From positions 4,960,001 to 5,024,000 of the forward strand of contig NW_027475134.1 of NCBI RefSeq assembly GCF_051020985.1: a stretch of 64,000 bases of DNA. The letters are read 5' to 3'. The position numbers and the translations under genes were made by a program. This document shows, in pieces, positions 24,208-37,400 of the stretch. The stretch comes from Nomia melanderi (Eukaryota > Arthropoda > Insecta > Hymenoptera > Halictidae). Within the stretch, counting starts at the first letter, position 1, and each line of letters starts with the position of its first letter. Below the pieces are notes generated by a model. The model saw only the letters and a program-made list of their open reading frames with translations, did not search any database and was not told where the DNA came from.

Positions 24208-25570
24208 AATCTGTGCAGCGGGAACGACCTCGGACCACCAGGGGCCGTGAAAACCACCGTCTCATGGGGCCGGACACTCTGGGTCAGGGAAAAATCCAAT
24301 ATATATGTGGTGATATCTCGGGTGCTATTAGAGATAGCGCAATAAGCCAAAGGGATTTATCTGCAGGAGGCACTGGCGCATGAATCTGTGCAGCGGGAAC
24401 GACCTCGGACGACCAGGGGCCGAGAAAACCACAGTCTCATGGGGCCGGACACTCAGGGTCAGGGGAAAATCCAATATATATCTGGTGATATCTCGGGTGC
24501 TATTAGAGATAGCGCAATAAACCAAAGTGAGTTATCTGCAGGAGGCCCTGGCGCATGAATCTGTGCAGCGGGAACGACCTCGGACCACCAGGGGCCGAGA
24601 AAACCACCGTCCCGAGGGGCCGGACACTTAGGGTCAGTGAAAAATCCAATATATATCTGGTGATATCTCGGGTGCTATTACAGATAGCGCAATAAATCAA
24701 AGTGCATTGTCTGTAGGAGGCCCTGGCGCACGAATCTGTGCAGCGGGAACGACCTCGGACCACCAGGGGCCGAGAAAACCACCGTCTCACGGGGCCGGCC
24801 ACTCAGGGTCAGTGAAAAATCCAATATATATCTGGTGATATCTCGGGTGCTATTACAGATAGCGCAATAAATCAAAGTGCATTGTCTGTAGGAGGCCCTG
24901 GCGCATGTATCTGTGCTGCGGGAACGACCTCGGACCACCAGGGGCCGAGAAAACCACAGTCTCATGGGGCCGGACACTCAGGGTCAGGGGAAAATCCAAT
25001 ATATATCTGGTGTCCTCTCGGGTGCTATTACAGATAGCGCAATAAATCAAAGTGCATTGTCTTTAGTAGGCCCAGGCGAATGAATCTGGCCAGCAGGAAC
25101 GACCTCCGACCACCAGGGGCCGAGAAAACCACCGTCTCATGGGGCCGGACACTCAGGGTCAGGGGAAAATCCAATATATATCTGGTGATATCTCGGTAGC
25201 TATTACAGATAGCCCAACAAATCAAAGTGCATTGTCTGTAGGAGGCCCTGCCGCATGAATCTGTGCAGCGGGAACGACCTCGGACCACCAGGGGCCGGGA
25301 AAACCACAGTCTCATGGGGCCGGACACTCAGGGTCAGGGGAAAATTCAATATATATCTGGTGATATCTCGGGTGCTATTACAGATAGCGCAATAAATCAA
25401 AGTGCATTGTCTGTAGGAGGCCCAGGCGAATGAATCTGGCCAGCGGGAACGACCTCGGACCACCAGGGGCCAAGAAAACCACCGTCTCATGGCGCCGGAC
25501 ACTCAGGGTCAGGGAAAAATCAAATATATATCTGGTGAAATCACGGGTGCTATTAGAGATAGCGCAATAA
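24207..25570 (+). repeat. Block A of the 4,198-bp repeat, copy 2
   Basis: The downstream copy of 20,009-21,370, with the same order of private markers and few differences (GGCGCCGGAC for GGCGCCCGAC near 25,493, TGTCCTC for TGACCTC near 25,012). The last third, with GGTAGCTATTACAGATAGCCC, CTGCCGCATG and GGCGCC units, is copied a third time at about 26,110-26,630. Confidence 0.86.
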
Positions 25571-26109
25571 ACCAAAGTGAATTATTTGCAGGAGGCCCAG
25601 GCGAATGAATCTGGGCAGCGGGAACGACCTCGGACCACCAGGGGCCGAGAAAACCACCGTCTCATGGGGCCGGACACTCTGGGTCAGGGAAAAATCCAAT
25701 ATATATGTGGTGATATCTCGGGTGCTATTAGAGATAGCGCAATAAATCAAAGTGCATTGTCTGTAGGAGGCCCTGGCGCATGAATCTGTTCAGCGGGAAC
25801 GACCTCGGACCACCAGGGGTCGAGAAAACTACAGTCTCATGCGGCCGGACACTCAGGGTCTGGGGAAAATCCAATATATATCTGGTGATATCTCGGGTCC
25901 TATTACAGATAGGGAAATAAATCAAAGTGAATTATCTGCAGGAGGCCCTGGCGCATGAATCTGTGCAGCGGGAACGACCTCGGTCCACCAGGGGCCGAGA
26001 AAACCACCGTCTCATGGGGCTGGACACTCAGGGTGCGGGAAATATCCAATATATATCTGGTGATATCTCGGGTGCTATTACAGATAGCGCAATAAATCAA
26101 AGTGCATTG

Positions 26110-26630
26110 TCTGTAGGAGGCCCAGGCGAATGAATCTGGCCAGCAGGAACGACCTCCGACCACCAGGGGCCGAGAAAACCACCGTCTCATGGGGCCGGAC
26201 ACTCAGGGTCAGGGGAAAATCCAATATATATCTGGTGATATCTCGGTAGCTATTACAGATAGCCCAACAAATCAAAGTGCATTGTCTGTAGGAGGCCCTG
26301 CCGCATGAATCTGTGCAGCGGGAACGACCTCGGACCACCAGGGGCCGGGAAAACCACAGTCTCATGGGGCCGGACACTCAGGGTCAGGGGAAAATTCAAT
26401 ATATATCTGGTGATATCTCGGGTGCTATTACAGATAGCGCAATAAATCAAAGTGCATTGTCTGTAGGAGGCCCAGGCGAATGAATCTGGCCAGCGGGAAC
26501 GACCTCGGACCACCAGGGGCCAAGAAAACCACCGTCTCATGGCGCCCGACACTCAGGGTCAGGGAAAAATCAAATATATATCTGGTGAAATCACGGGTGC
26601 TATTAGAGATAGCGCAATAAACCAAAGTGA
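26110..26630 (+). repeat. Third copy of part of block A
   Basis: Three monomers repeat 25,060-25,580 with a shift of 1,050 bp (six monomers). It carries GGCGCCCGAC like copy 1 at 21,295, not like copy 2, which shows that the parts of this family are mosaics and not simple successive copies. Confidence 0.82.
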
Positions 26631-27581
26631 ATTATCTGTAGGAGGCCCTGGCGCATGAATCTGTGCAGCGGTAACGACCTCGGACCACCGGGGGCCGAGA
26701 AGACCACCGTCTCATGGGGCCGGACATTCAGGGTCAGAGGAAAATCCAATATATATCTGGTGATATCTCAGGTGCTATTAGAGATAGCGCAATAAACCAA
26801 AGTGAATTATCTGTAGGAGGCCTTGGCGCATGAATCTGTGCAGCGGGAACGACCTCGGTCCACCAGGGGCCGAGAAAATCACCGTCTCATGGGGCCGGAC
26901 TGTCAGGGTCAGGGAAAAATCCGATATATATATGTGGTGATATCTCGGGTGCTATTAGAGATAGCGCATTAAATCAAAGTGAATTATCTGCATGGGGCCC
27001 TGGCGCATGAATCTGTGCAGCGGTATCTACCTGGACCACGAGGGACCGAGAAAACCATCGACACATGGGGCCGGACTGTCAGGATCAAGGAAAAATCCAA
27101 TATATATCTGGTGATATCTCGGGTGCTATTAGAGATAGCGAAATAAATCAAAGTGCATTGTCTGCAGGAGGCCCTGGCGCATGAATCTGTGCTGCGGGAA
27201 CGACCTCGGACCAGGAGTGGCCGAGAAAACTACCGTCTCATGGGGCCGGACACTCAGGGACAGGGAAAAATCCAATATATATCTGGTGATATCTCGGGTG
27301 CTATTACAGATAGCCCAATAAATCAAAGTGCATTGTCTGTAGGAGACCCTGTCGCATGAATCTGTGCAGCGGGATCGACCTCGGACCACCAGGGGCGAGA
27401 AAACTACCGTCTCATGTGGCCGGACACTCATTGTCAGGGGAAAATCCAATATATGTATGGTGATATCTCGGGTGCTATTACAGATAGCGCAATAAATCAA
27501 TGTGCATTGTCTGTAGGAGGCACTGGCGACTGAATCTGTGCAGCAGGAACTACCTCGGACCACCAGGGGCCGAGAAAATTA

Positions 27582-27632
27582 CAGATATTCGGAATCCGTC
27601 ACCCAAGATCATGTAAAAATCCAGCATATATC
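27582..27632 (+). repeat. Patch-variant monomer segment (copies 6-7 at 27,582 and 30,205)
   Basis: Both copies have the patch with CCAGCAT to the right, as at 6,410, and GGCACTGGCG with CAGCAGGAACTACC to the left. They differ from each other by several substitutions (CCCAAGATC near 27,602; CACACAAGGTCACG near 30,225), so they are older than the copies at 11-15 kb. Confidence 0.85.
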
Positions 27633-28759
27633 TTTTGATATCTCGGGTGCTATTACAGATCGCGCAATAAACCAAAGTGAATTGCCTGCAGGAAGCCTTG
27701 GCGCATGAATCTGTTCAGCCGGATCGACCTCGGACCACGAGGGACCGAGAAAACCATCGCCACATGGGGCCGGACTGTCAGGGTCAAGGAAAAATGCAAT
27801 ATATATCTGGTAATATCTCGGGTGCTATTAGAGATAGCGCAATAAATCAAAGTGCGTTGTCTGTAGGAGGCCCTGGCGCATGAATCTGTGCAGCGGGATC
27901 GACCTCGGACCAACAGGGGCCGAGAAAACCACCGTCTCATGGGGTCGGACACTCAGGGTCAGGGAAAAATCCAATATATAACTGGTGATATCTCGGGTGC
28001 TATTAGGGATAGCGAAATAAATCAACGTGCATTGTCTGCAGGAGGCCCTGGCGCATGAATCTGTGCAGCGGGAACGACCTCGGACCACCAGGGGCCGAGA
28101 AAACCACCGTCTCATGGGGTCGGAGACTCAGGGTCAGGGAAAAATCCAATATATATCTGGTGATATCTCGGGTGCTATTAGAGATAGCGGAATAAATCAA
28201 AGTGAATTATCTGCATGGGGCCCTGGCGCATGAATCTCTGCAGCGGGGTCTACCTCGGACCACGAGGGACCGAGAAGACCATCGACACATGGGGCCGGAC
28301 TGTGAGGGTCAAGGAAAAATCCAATATATATCTGGTGATATCTCGGGTGCTATTAAAGATAGCGCAATAAATCAAAGTGCATTGCCTGTAGGAGGCCCTG
28401 GCGCATGAATCTGTGCAGCGAGATCGACCTCGGACCACCAGGGGCCGAGGAAATCACCGTCTCATGGAGCCGGAAAGACAGGGTCAGGAAAAATCCAATA
28501 TATATCTGGTGATATCTCGTGTGCTATTAGAGATAGCGCAATAAATCAAGGTGCATTGTCTGCCGGAGGCCCTGGCGCATGAATCTGTGCAGCGGGAACG
28601 ACCTCGGAACACCAGGGGCCGAGAAAACCACCGTCTCATGGGGTCGGACACTCAGGGTCAGGGAACAATCCAATATATATCTGGTGATATTTCGGGTGCT
28701 ATTACAGATAGCCCACTAAACCAAAGTGAATTATCTGCAGGGGGCCCTGGCGCCTGAAT

Positions 28760-29775
28760 CTGTGCAGCGGGATCGACCTCGGACCAGCAGGGGCCGAGAA
28801 AATCTCCGTCTCATGCGGCCGGACTGTCAGGGTCAGGGATAAATCCAATATATATCTGGTGATATCTCGGGTGCTATTAGAGATAGCGAAATAAATCAAA
28901 GTGCATTGTCTGCAGGAGGCCCTGGCGCATAAATCTGTGCAGCGGGAACGACCTCGGACCACCAGGGGCCGAGAAAACCACCGTCTCATGGGGCCGGACA
29001 CTCAGTGTCAGGGGAAAATCCAATATATATCTGGGGATACCTCGGGTGCTATTACTGATAGCGCAATAAAGCAAAGTGCATTGTCTGTAGGAGGCCCTGG
29101 CCCATGAATCTGTGCAGCGGGATCGAATTCGGACCACCAGGGGCCGAGAAAATCACTTTCTCATGAGGCCGGACTGTCAGCGTCAGGGAAAGGTGCAATA
29201 TATATCTGGTGATATCTCGGGTGCTATTAGAGATAGCGCAATAAATCAAAGTACATTGTCTGTAGGAGGCCCTGGCGCATGAATCTGTGCAGCGGGATCG
29301 ACCTCGGACCAGCAGGGGCCGAGAAAATCTCCGTCTCATGCGGCCGGACTGTCAGGGTCAGGGATAAATCCAATATATATCTGGTGATATCTCGGGTGCT
29401 ATTAGAGATAGCGAAATAAATCAAAGTGCATTGTCTGCAGGAGGCCCTGGCGCATAAATCTGTGCAGCGGGAACGACCTCGGACCACCAGGGGCCGAGAA
29501 AACCACCGTCTCATGGGGCCGGACACTCAGTGTCAGGGGAAAATCCAATATATATCTGGGGATACCTCGGGTGCTATTACTGATAGCGCAATAAAGCAAA
29601 GTGCATTGTCTGTAGGAGGCCCTGGCCCATGAATCTGTGCAGCGGGATCGAATTCGGACCACCAGGGGCCGAGAAAATCACTTTCTCATGAGGCCGGACT
29701 GTCAGCGTCAGGGAAAGGTGCAATATATATCTGGTGATATCTCGGGTGCTATTAGAGATAGCGCAATAAATCAAA
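28760..29775 (+). repeat. 525-bp trimer tandem duplication with EcoRI sites
   Basis: Three monomers (about 28,760-29,250) are repeated at about 29,290-29,775 with a shift of exactly 525 bp. Both copies contain GAATTC (29,125-29,130 and 29,650-29,655), GCGCATAAATC, GGGGATACCTCGG, ACTTTCTCATGAGG and GGAAAGGTGC. This is a recent event inside the otherwise old island. Confidence 0.9.
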
Positions 29776-30589
29776 GTGCATTGTCTGCAGGAGGCCCTAG
29801 CGCATGAATCTGTGCAGAGGGAACGACCTGGGACCACCAGGGGCCGAGAAAACTACCGTCTCATGGTGTTCGACACTCAGTGTCAGGGAAAAATCCAATA
29901 TATATCTGGTGATATCTCGGGTGCTATTACAGATCGCGCACTAAACCAAAGTGAACTATCTGCAGGGGGCCCTGGCTCATGAATCTGTGCAGCGGGAACG
30001 ACCTAGGACCACCAGTGGCCGAGAAAACCACCGACACATGGGGCCGGACTGTCAGGGTCAGGGAAGAATCCAATATATATATGGTGATATCTCGGGTGCT
30101 ATTAGAGGTAGAGCAATAAATCAAAGTCCATTGTCTGTACGAGGCACTGGCGTATGAATCTGTGCAGCAGGAACTACCTCGGACCACCAGGGGCCGAGAA
30201 AATTACAGATATTCGGAATCCGTCACACAAGGTCACGTAAAAATCCAGCATCTATCTGATGATATCTCGGGTGCTGTTACAGATAGCGCAACAAACCAAA
30301 GTGAATTGTCTGCAGGATGCCTTGGCGCATGAATCTGTGCAGCGGAATCGACCTCGGACCACCAGGGGCCGAGAAAACCATCGTCTCATGGGGTCGGACA
30401 CTCAGGGTCAGGGAAAATTCCAATATATATCTGGTGATATCTCGGGTGCTATTAGAGATAGCGAAATAAATCAAAGTGCATTGTCTGCAGGAGGCCCTGG
30501 CGCATGAATCTGTGCAGCGGGAACGACCTCGGACCACCAGGGGCCGAGAAAACCATCCACACATGGGGCCGGACTGTCAGGGTCAGTGA

Positions 30590-33500
30590 AAAATCCAATA
30601 TAGATCTGGTGAAATCTCGGGTGCTATTACAGATAGCGCAATAAACCAAAGTGAATTATCTGCAGGAGGCCCTGGCGCATGAATCTGTGCAACGGGAACG
30701 ACCTCGGACCACCAGGGGCCGAGAAAACCACAGTCTCATGGGGCCGGACACTCAGGGTCAGGGGAAAATCCAATATAGATCTGGTGATATCTCGGGTGCT
30801 ATTACAGATAGCGCAATAAATCAAAGTGCATTGTCTGTAGGAGGCCCTGGCGCATGAATCTGTGCAGCGGGAAAGACCTCGGACCACCAGGGGCCGAGAA
30901 AAGCACAGTCTCATGGGGCCGGACACTCAGGGTCAGGGTAAAATCCAATATATATCTGGTGATATCTCGGGTGCTATTACAGATAGCGCAATAAACCAAA
31001 GTGCATTGTCTGTAGGAGGCCCTGGCGCATGAATCTGTGCAGCGGGAACGACCTGGGAACACCAGGGTCCGAGAAAACGACCGTCTCATGGGGCCGGACA
31101 CTCAGCGTCAGTGAAAAATCCAATATATATCTGCTGATATCTCGGGTGCAATTACAGATAGCGCAATAAATCAAAGTGCATTGTCTGTTGGAGGCCCTGG
31201 CGCATGAATCTGGGCAGCGGGAACGACGTCGGACCACCAGGGGCCGAAAAAACCACAGTCTCATGGGGCCGGTCACTCAGGGTCAGGGGAAAATCCAATA
31301 TATATCTGGAGATATCTCGGGTGCTATTACAGATAGCGCAATAAACCAAAGTGCATTGTCTGTAGGAGGCCCTGGCGCATGAATCTGTGCAGCGGGAACG
31401 ACCTCGGAACACCAGGAACCGAGAAAACCACCGTCTCATGGGGCCGGATACTCAGGTTCAGTGAAAAATCCAATATATATGTGGTGATATCTCGGGTGCT
31501 ATTACAGATAGCGCAGTAAATCAAAGTGAATTATCTGCAGTAGGCCCTGGCGCATGAATCTGTGCAGCGGGAACGACCTCGGTCCACCAGGGGCCGAGAA
31601 AACCACAGTCTCATGGGGCCGGACACTCAGGGTCAGGGGAAAATCCAATATAGATCTGGTGATATCTCGGGTGCTATTACAGATAGCGCAATAAATCAAA
31701 GTGCATTACCTGTAGGAGGCCCTGACGCATGAATCTGTGCAGCGGGAACGACCTCGGACCACCAGGGGCCGAGAAAAGCACAGTCTCATGGGCCCGGACA
31801 CTCAGGGTCAGTGAAAAATCCAATATATATCTGCTGATATCTCGGGTGCTATTACAGATAGCGCAATAAATCAAAGTGCATTGTCTGTAGGAGGCCCTGG
31901 CGCATGAATCTGTGCAGCGGGAACGACCTCGGACCACCAGGGGCCGAGAAAAGCACAGTCTCATGGGGCCGGACACTCAGGGTCAGGGTAAAATCCAATA
32001 TATATCTGGTGATATCTCGGGTGCTATTAGAGATAGCGCAATAAACCAAAGTGAATTATCTGCAGGAGGCCCTGACGCATGAATCTGTGCAGCGGGAATG
32101 ACCTCGGACCACCAGGGGCCGAAAAAACCACAGTCTCATGGGGCCGGTCACTCAGGGTCAGAGGAAAATCCAATGTATATCTGGTGATATCTCGGGTGCT
32201 ATTACAGATAGCGCAATAAATCAAAGTTCATTGTCTGTAGGAGGCCCTGGCGCATGAATCTGTGCAGCGGGAACGACCTCGGAACACCAGGGACCGAGAA
32301 AACCACCGTCTCATGGGGCCGGATACTCAGGGTCAGTGAAAAATCCAATATATATGTGGTGATATCTCGGGTGGTATTACAGATAGCGCAATAAATCAAA
32401 GTGAATTATCTGCAGTAGGCCCTGGCGCATGAATCTGTGCAGCGGGAACGACCTCGGACCACCAGGGGCCGAGAAAACCACAGTCTCATGGGGCCGGACA
32501 CTCAGGGTCAGGGGAAAATCCAATATAGATCTGGTGATATCTCGGGTGCTATTACAGATAGCGCAATAAATCAAAGTGAATTATCTGCAGGAGGCCCTGG
32601 CGCATGAATCTGTGCAACGGGAACGACCTCGGAACACCAGGGACCGAGAAAACCACCGTCTCATGGGGCCGGATACTCAGGGTCAGTGAAAAATCCAATA
32701 TATATGTGGTGATATCTCGGGTGGTATTACAGATAGCGCAATAAATCAAAGTGAATTATCTGCAGTAGGCCCTGGCGCATGAATCTGTGCAGCGGGAACG
32801 ACCTCTGACCACCAGGGGCCGAAAAAACCACAGTCTCATGGGGCCGGTCACTCAGGGTCAGGGGAAAATCCAATATATATCTGGTGATATCTCTGGTGCT
32901 ATTACAGATAGCGCAATAAATCAAAGTGCATTGTCTGTAGGAGGCCCTGCCGCATGAATCTGTGCAACGGGAACGCCCCCGGACCACCAGGGGACGAGAA
33001 AACCACAGTCTCATGGGGCCGGACACTCAGGGTCAGGGGAAAATCCAATATATATCTGGTGATATCTCGGGTGCTATTAGAGATAGCGCAATAAACCAAA
33101 GTGCATTGTCTGTAGGAGGCCCTGGCGCATGAATCTGTGCAGCGGGAACGACCTCGGACGACCAGGGGCCGAGAAAACCACAGTCTCATGGGGCCGGACA
33201 CTCAGGGTCAGGGGAAAATCCAATATATATCTGGTGATATCTCGGCTGCTATTACCGATAGCGCAATAAATCAAAGTGCATTGTCTGTAGGAGGCCCTGG
33301 CGCATGAATCTGTGTAGCGGGAACGACCTCGGACGACCAGGGGCCGAGAAAACCACAGTCTCATGGGGCCGGACACTCAGGGTCAGGGGAAAATCCAATA
33401 TATATCTGGTGATATCTCGGCTGCTATTACCGATAGCGCAATAAATCAAAGTGCATTGTCTGTAGGAGGCCCTGGCGCATGAATCTGTGCAGCGGGAACG

Positions 33501-34450
33501 ACCTCGGAACACCAGGAACCGAGAAAACCACCGTCTCATGGGGCCGGATACTCAGGGTCAGTGAAAAATCCAATATATATGTGGTGATATCTCGGGTGCT
33601 ATTACAGATAGCGCAATAAATCAAAGTGAATTATCTGCAGTAGGCCCTGGCGCATGAATCTGTGCAGCGGGAACGACCTCGGACCACCAGGGGCCGAGAA
33701 AACCACAGTCTCATCGGGCCGGACACTCAGGGTCAGGGGAAAATCCAATATATATCTGGTGATATCTCGGGTGCTATTAGAGGTAGCGCAATAAACCAAA
33801 GTGAATTATCTGCAGGAGGCCCTGGCGCATGAATCTGTGCAACGGGAACGACCTCGGACCACCAGGGGCCGAGAAAACCACAGTCTCATGGGACCGGACA
33901 CTCAGGGTCAGTGGAAAATCCAATATAGATCTGGTGATATCTCGGGTCCTATTACAGGTAGCGCAATAAATCAAAGTGCATTGTCTGTAGGAGGCCCTGG
34001 CGCATGAATCTGTGCAGCGGGAACGACCTCGGACCACCAGGGGCCGAGAAAAGCACAGTCTCATGGGGCCGGACACTCACGGTCAGGGTAAAATCCAATA
34101 TATATCTGGTGATATCTCGGGTGCTATTAGAGATAGCACAATAAACCAAAGTGAATTATCTGCAGGAGGCCCTGGCGCATGAATCTGTGCAGCGGGAACG
34201 ACCTCGGACCACCAGGGGCCGAGAAAACGACCGTCTCATGGGGCCGGACACTCAGGGTCAGTGAAAAATCCAGTATATATCTGCTGATATCTCGGGTGCT
34301 ATTACAGATAGCGCAATAAATCAAAGTGCATTGTCCGTAGGAGTCCCTGGCGCATGAATCTGTGCAGCGGGAACGACCTCGGACCACCAGGGGCCGAGAA
34401 AACCACAGTCTCATGGGGCCGGACACTCAGGGTCAGGGGAAAATCCAATA
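30590..34450 (+). repeat. Zone 5 left: BglII-variant family with 875-bp rhythm
   Basis: About 22 monomers related to zone 1. AGATCT ends occur at 30,602, 30,777, 31,652, 32,527 and 33,927; the intervals after the first are 875, 875 and 1,400 bp, multiples of the monomer. A TATATGTGG unit with CGGAACACCAGG comes immediately before the BglII unit at 31,652 and 32,527, as at 1,032 and 3,133. Other markers are GAAAAGCACAGTCTC, GGGTAAAATCC and CTGCTGATATC. Confidence 0.75.
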
Positions 34451-37400
34451 TATATCTGGTGATATCTCGGGTGCTATTAGAGGTAGCGCAATAAACCAAA
34501 GTGCATTGTCTGTAGGAGGCCCTGGCGCATGAATCTGTGCAGCGGGAACGACCTTGGAACACCAGGGACCGAGAAAACCACCGTCTCATGGGGCCGGACA
34601 CTCAGGGTCAGTGAAAAATCCAATATATATGTGGTGATATCTCGGGTGCTATTACAGATAGCGCAATAAATCAATGTGCATTGTCTGTAGGAGACCCTGG
34701 CGCATGAACCTGTGCAGCGGGAACGACCTCGGACCACCAGGGGCCGAGAAAACCACAGTCTCATGGGGCCGGACACTCAGGGTCAGGGGAAAATCCAATA
34801 TATATCTGGTGATATCTCGGGTGCTATTAGAGATAGCGCAATAAACCAAAGTGAATTATCTGCAGGAGGCCCTGGCGCATGAATCTGTGCAGCGGGAACG
34901 ACCTCGGACCCCCAGGGGCCGAGAAAACTACCGTCTCATGGGGCCGGTCACTCAGGATCAGTGAAAAATCCAATATATATCTGCTGATATCTCGGGTGCT
35001 ATTACAGATAGCGCAATAAATCAAAGTGCATTGTATGTAGGAGGCCCTGGCGCATGAATCTGTGCAGCGGGAACGACCTCGGACCACCAGGGGCCGAAAA
35101 AACCGCAGTCTCATGGGGCCGGACACTCAGGGTCAGGGTAAAATCCAATATATATCTGGTGATATCTCGGGTGCTATTACAGATAGCGCAATAAATCAAA
35201 GTGCATTGTCTGTAGTAGGCCCTGGCGCTTGAATCTGTGCAGCGGGAACGACCTCGGACCACCAGGGGCCGAGAAAACTACCGTCTCATGGGGCCGGACA
35301 CTCAGGGTCAGGGGAAAATCCAATATATATCTGGTGATATCTCGGGTGCTATTAGAGATAGCGCAATAAACCAAAGTGAATTATCTGCAGGAGGCCCTGG
35401 CGCATGAATCTGTGCAGCGGGAACGACCTCGGACCACCAGGTGCCGAAAAAACCGCAGTCTCATGGGGCCGGACACTCAGGGTCAGGGTAAAATCCAATA
35501 TATATCTGGTGATATCTCGGGTGCTATTACAGATAGCGCAATAAATCAAAGTGCATTGTCTGTAGTAGGCCCTGGCGCTTGAATCTGTGCAGCGGGAACG
35601 ACCTCGGACCACCAGGGGCCGAGAAAACGACCGCCTCATGGGGCCGGACACTCAGGGTCAGTGAAAAATCCAATATATATCTGGTGATATCTCGATTGCT
35701 ATTACAGATAGCGCAATAAACCAAAGTGAATTATCTGCAGGAGGCCCGGGCGCATGAATCTGTGCAGCGGGAACGACCTCGGACCACCAGGGGCCGAGAA
35801 AACTACCGTCTCATGGGGCCGGTCACTCAGGATCAGTGAAAAATCCAATATATATCTGCTGATATCTCGGGTGCTATTAGAGATAGCGCAATAAACCAAA
35901 GTGAATTATCTGCAGGAGGCCCTGGCGCATGAATCTGTGCAGCGGGAACGACCTCGGACCACCAGGGGCCGAGAAAACGACCGTCTCATGTGGCCGGACA
36001 CTCAGGGTCAGTGAAAAATCCAATATATATCTGCTGATATCTCGGGTGCTATTACAGATAGCGCAATAAATCAAAGTGCATTGTCTGTAGGAGGCCCTGG
36101 CGCATGAATCTGTGCAGCGGGAACGACCTCGGACCACCAGGGGCCGAAAAAACCGCAGTCTCATGGGGCCGGACACTCAGGGTCAGGGTAAAATCCAAAA
36201 TATATCTGGTGATATCTCGGGTGCTATTACAGATAGCGCAATAAATCAAAGTGCATTGTCTGTAGGAGGCCCTGCCGCATGAATCTGTGCAGCGGGAACG
36301 ACCTCGGACCTCCAGGGGCGAGACAACCACCTTCTCATGGGGCCGGACACTCAGGGTCAGGGAAAAATCCAATATATAGCTGGTGATATCTCGGCTGCTA
36401 TTACAGATAGCGCAATAAATCAAAGTGCATTACCTGTAGGAGGCCCTGGTGCATGAATCTGTGCAGCGGGAACGTCCTCGGACCTCCAGGGGCCGAGACA
36501 ACGACCGTCTCATGGGGCCGGACACTCAGGGTCAGGGTAAAATCCAATATATATCTGGTGATATCTCGGGTGCTATTAGAGATAGCGCAATAAACCAAAG
36601 TGAATTGTCTGCAGGAGGCCCTGGCGCATGAATCTGTGCAGCGGGAACGACCTCGGACCACCAGGGGCCGAAAAAACCACAGTCTCATGGGGCCGGACAC
36701 TCAGGGTCAGGGTAAAATCCAATATATATCTGGTGATATCTCGGGTGCTATTAGAGATAGCGCAATAAACCAAAGTGCATTGTCTGTAGGAGGCCCTGGC
36801 GCATGAATCTGTGCAGCGGGAACGACCTTGGAACACCAGGGACCGAGAAAACCACCGTCTCATGGGGCCGGACACTCAGGGTCAGTGAAAAATCCAATAT
36901 ATATGTGGTGATATCTCGGGTGCTATTACAGATAGCGCAATAAATCAATGGGCATTGTCTGTAGGAGACCATGGCGCATGAACCTGTGCAGCGGGAACGA
37001 CCTCGGACCACCAGGGGCCGAGAAAACCACAGTCTCATGGGGCCGGACACTCAGGGTCAGGGGAAAATCCAATATATATCTGGTGATATCTCGGGTGCTA
37101 TTAGAGATAGCGCAATAAACCAAAGTGAATTATCTGCAGGAGGCCCTGGCGCATGAATCTGTGCAGCGGGAACGACCTCGGACCACCAGGGGCCGAGAAA
37201 ACTACCGTCTCATGGGGCCGGTCACTCAGGATCAGTGAAAAATCCAATATATATCTGCTGATATCTCGGGTGCTATTACAGATAGCGCAATAAATCAAAG
37301 TGCATTGTATGTAGTTGGCCCTGGCGGATGAATCTGTGCAGCGGGAACGACCTCGGACCACCAGGGGCCGAAAAAACCGCAGTCTCATCGGGCCGGACAC

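Larger units (their letters stand above)
26880..30590 (+). repeat. Zone 4: divergent island II
   Basis: About 21 monomers that share the variants of island I: GGACTGTCAGG, GGGATCG, CCACGAGGGACCG with CATCGACACATGG, GAAAATCACC, and two patch-variant units. It also holds one-off changes such as TCTTTTGATATC near 27,631 and CTGATGATATC near 30,256. A 2-bp TA gain near 26,930 and single-base losses near 27,030, 27,396 and 28,485 change the phase. It is flanked by young blocks on both sides. Confidence 0.72.

Noticed and set aside
29125..29130. EcoRI site as a subfamily marker
   Set aside because: It occurs only in the two copies of the 525-bp trimer, so it marks one recent event and not a subfamily.
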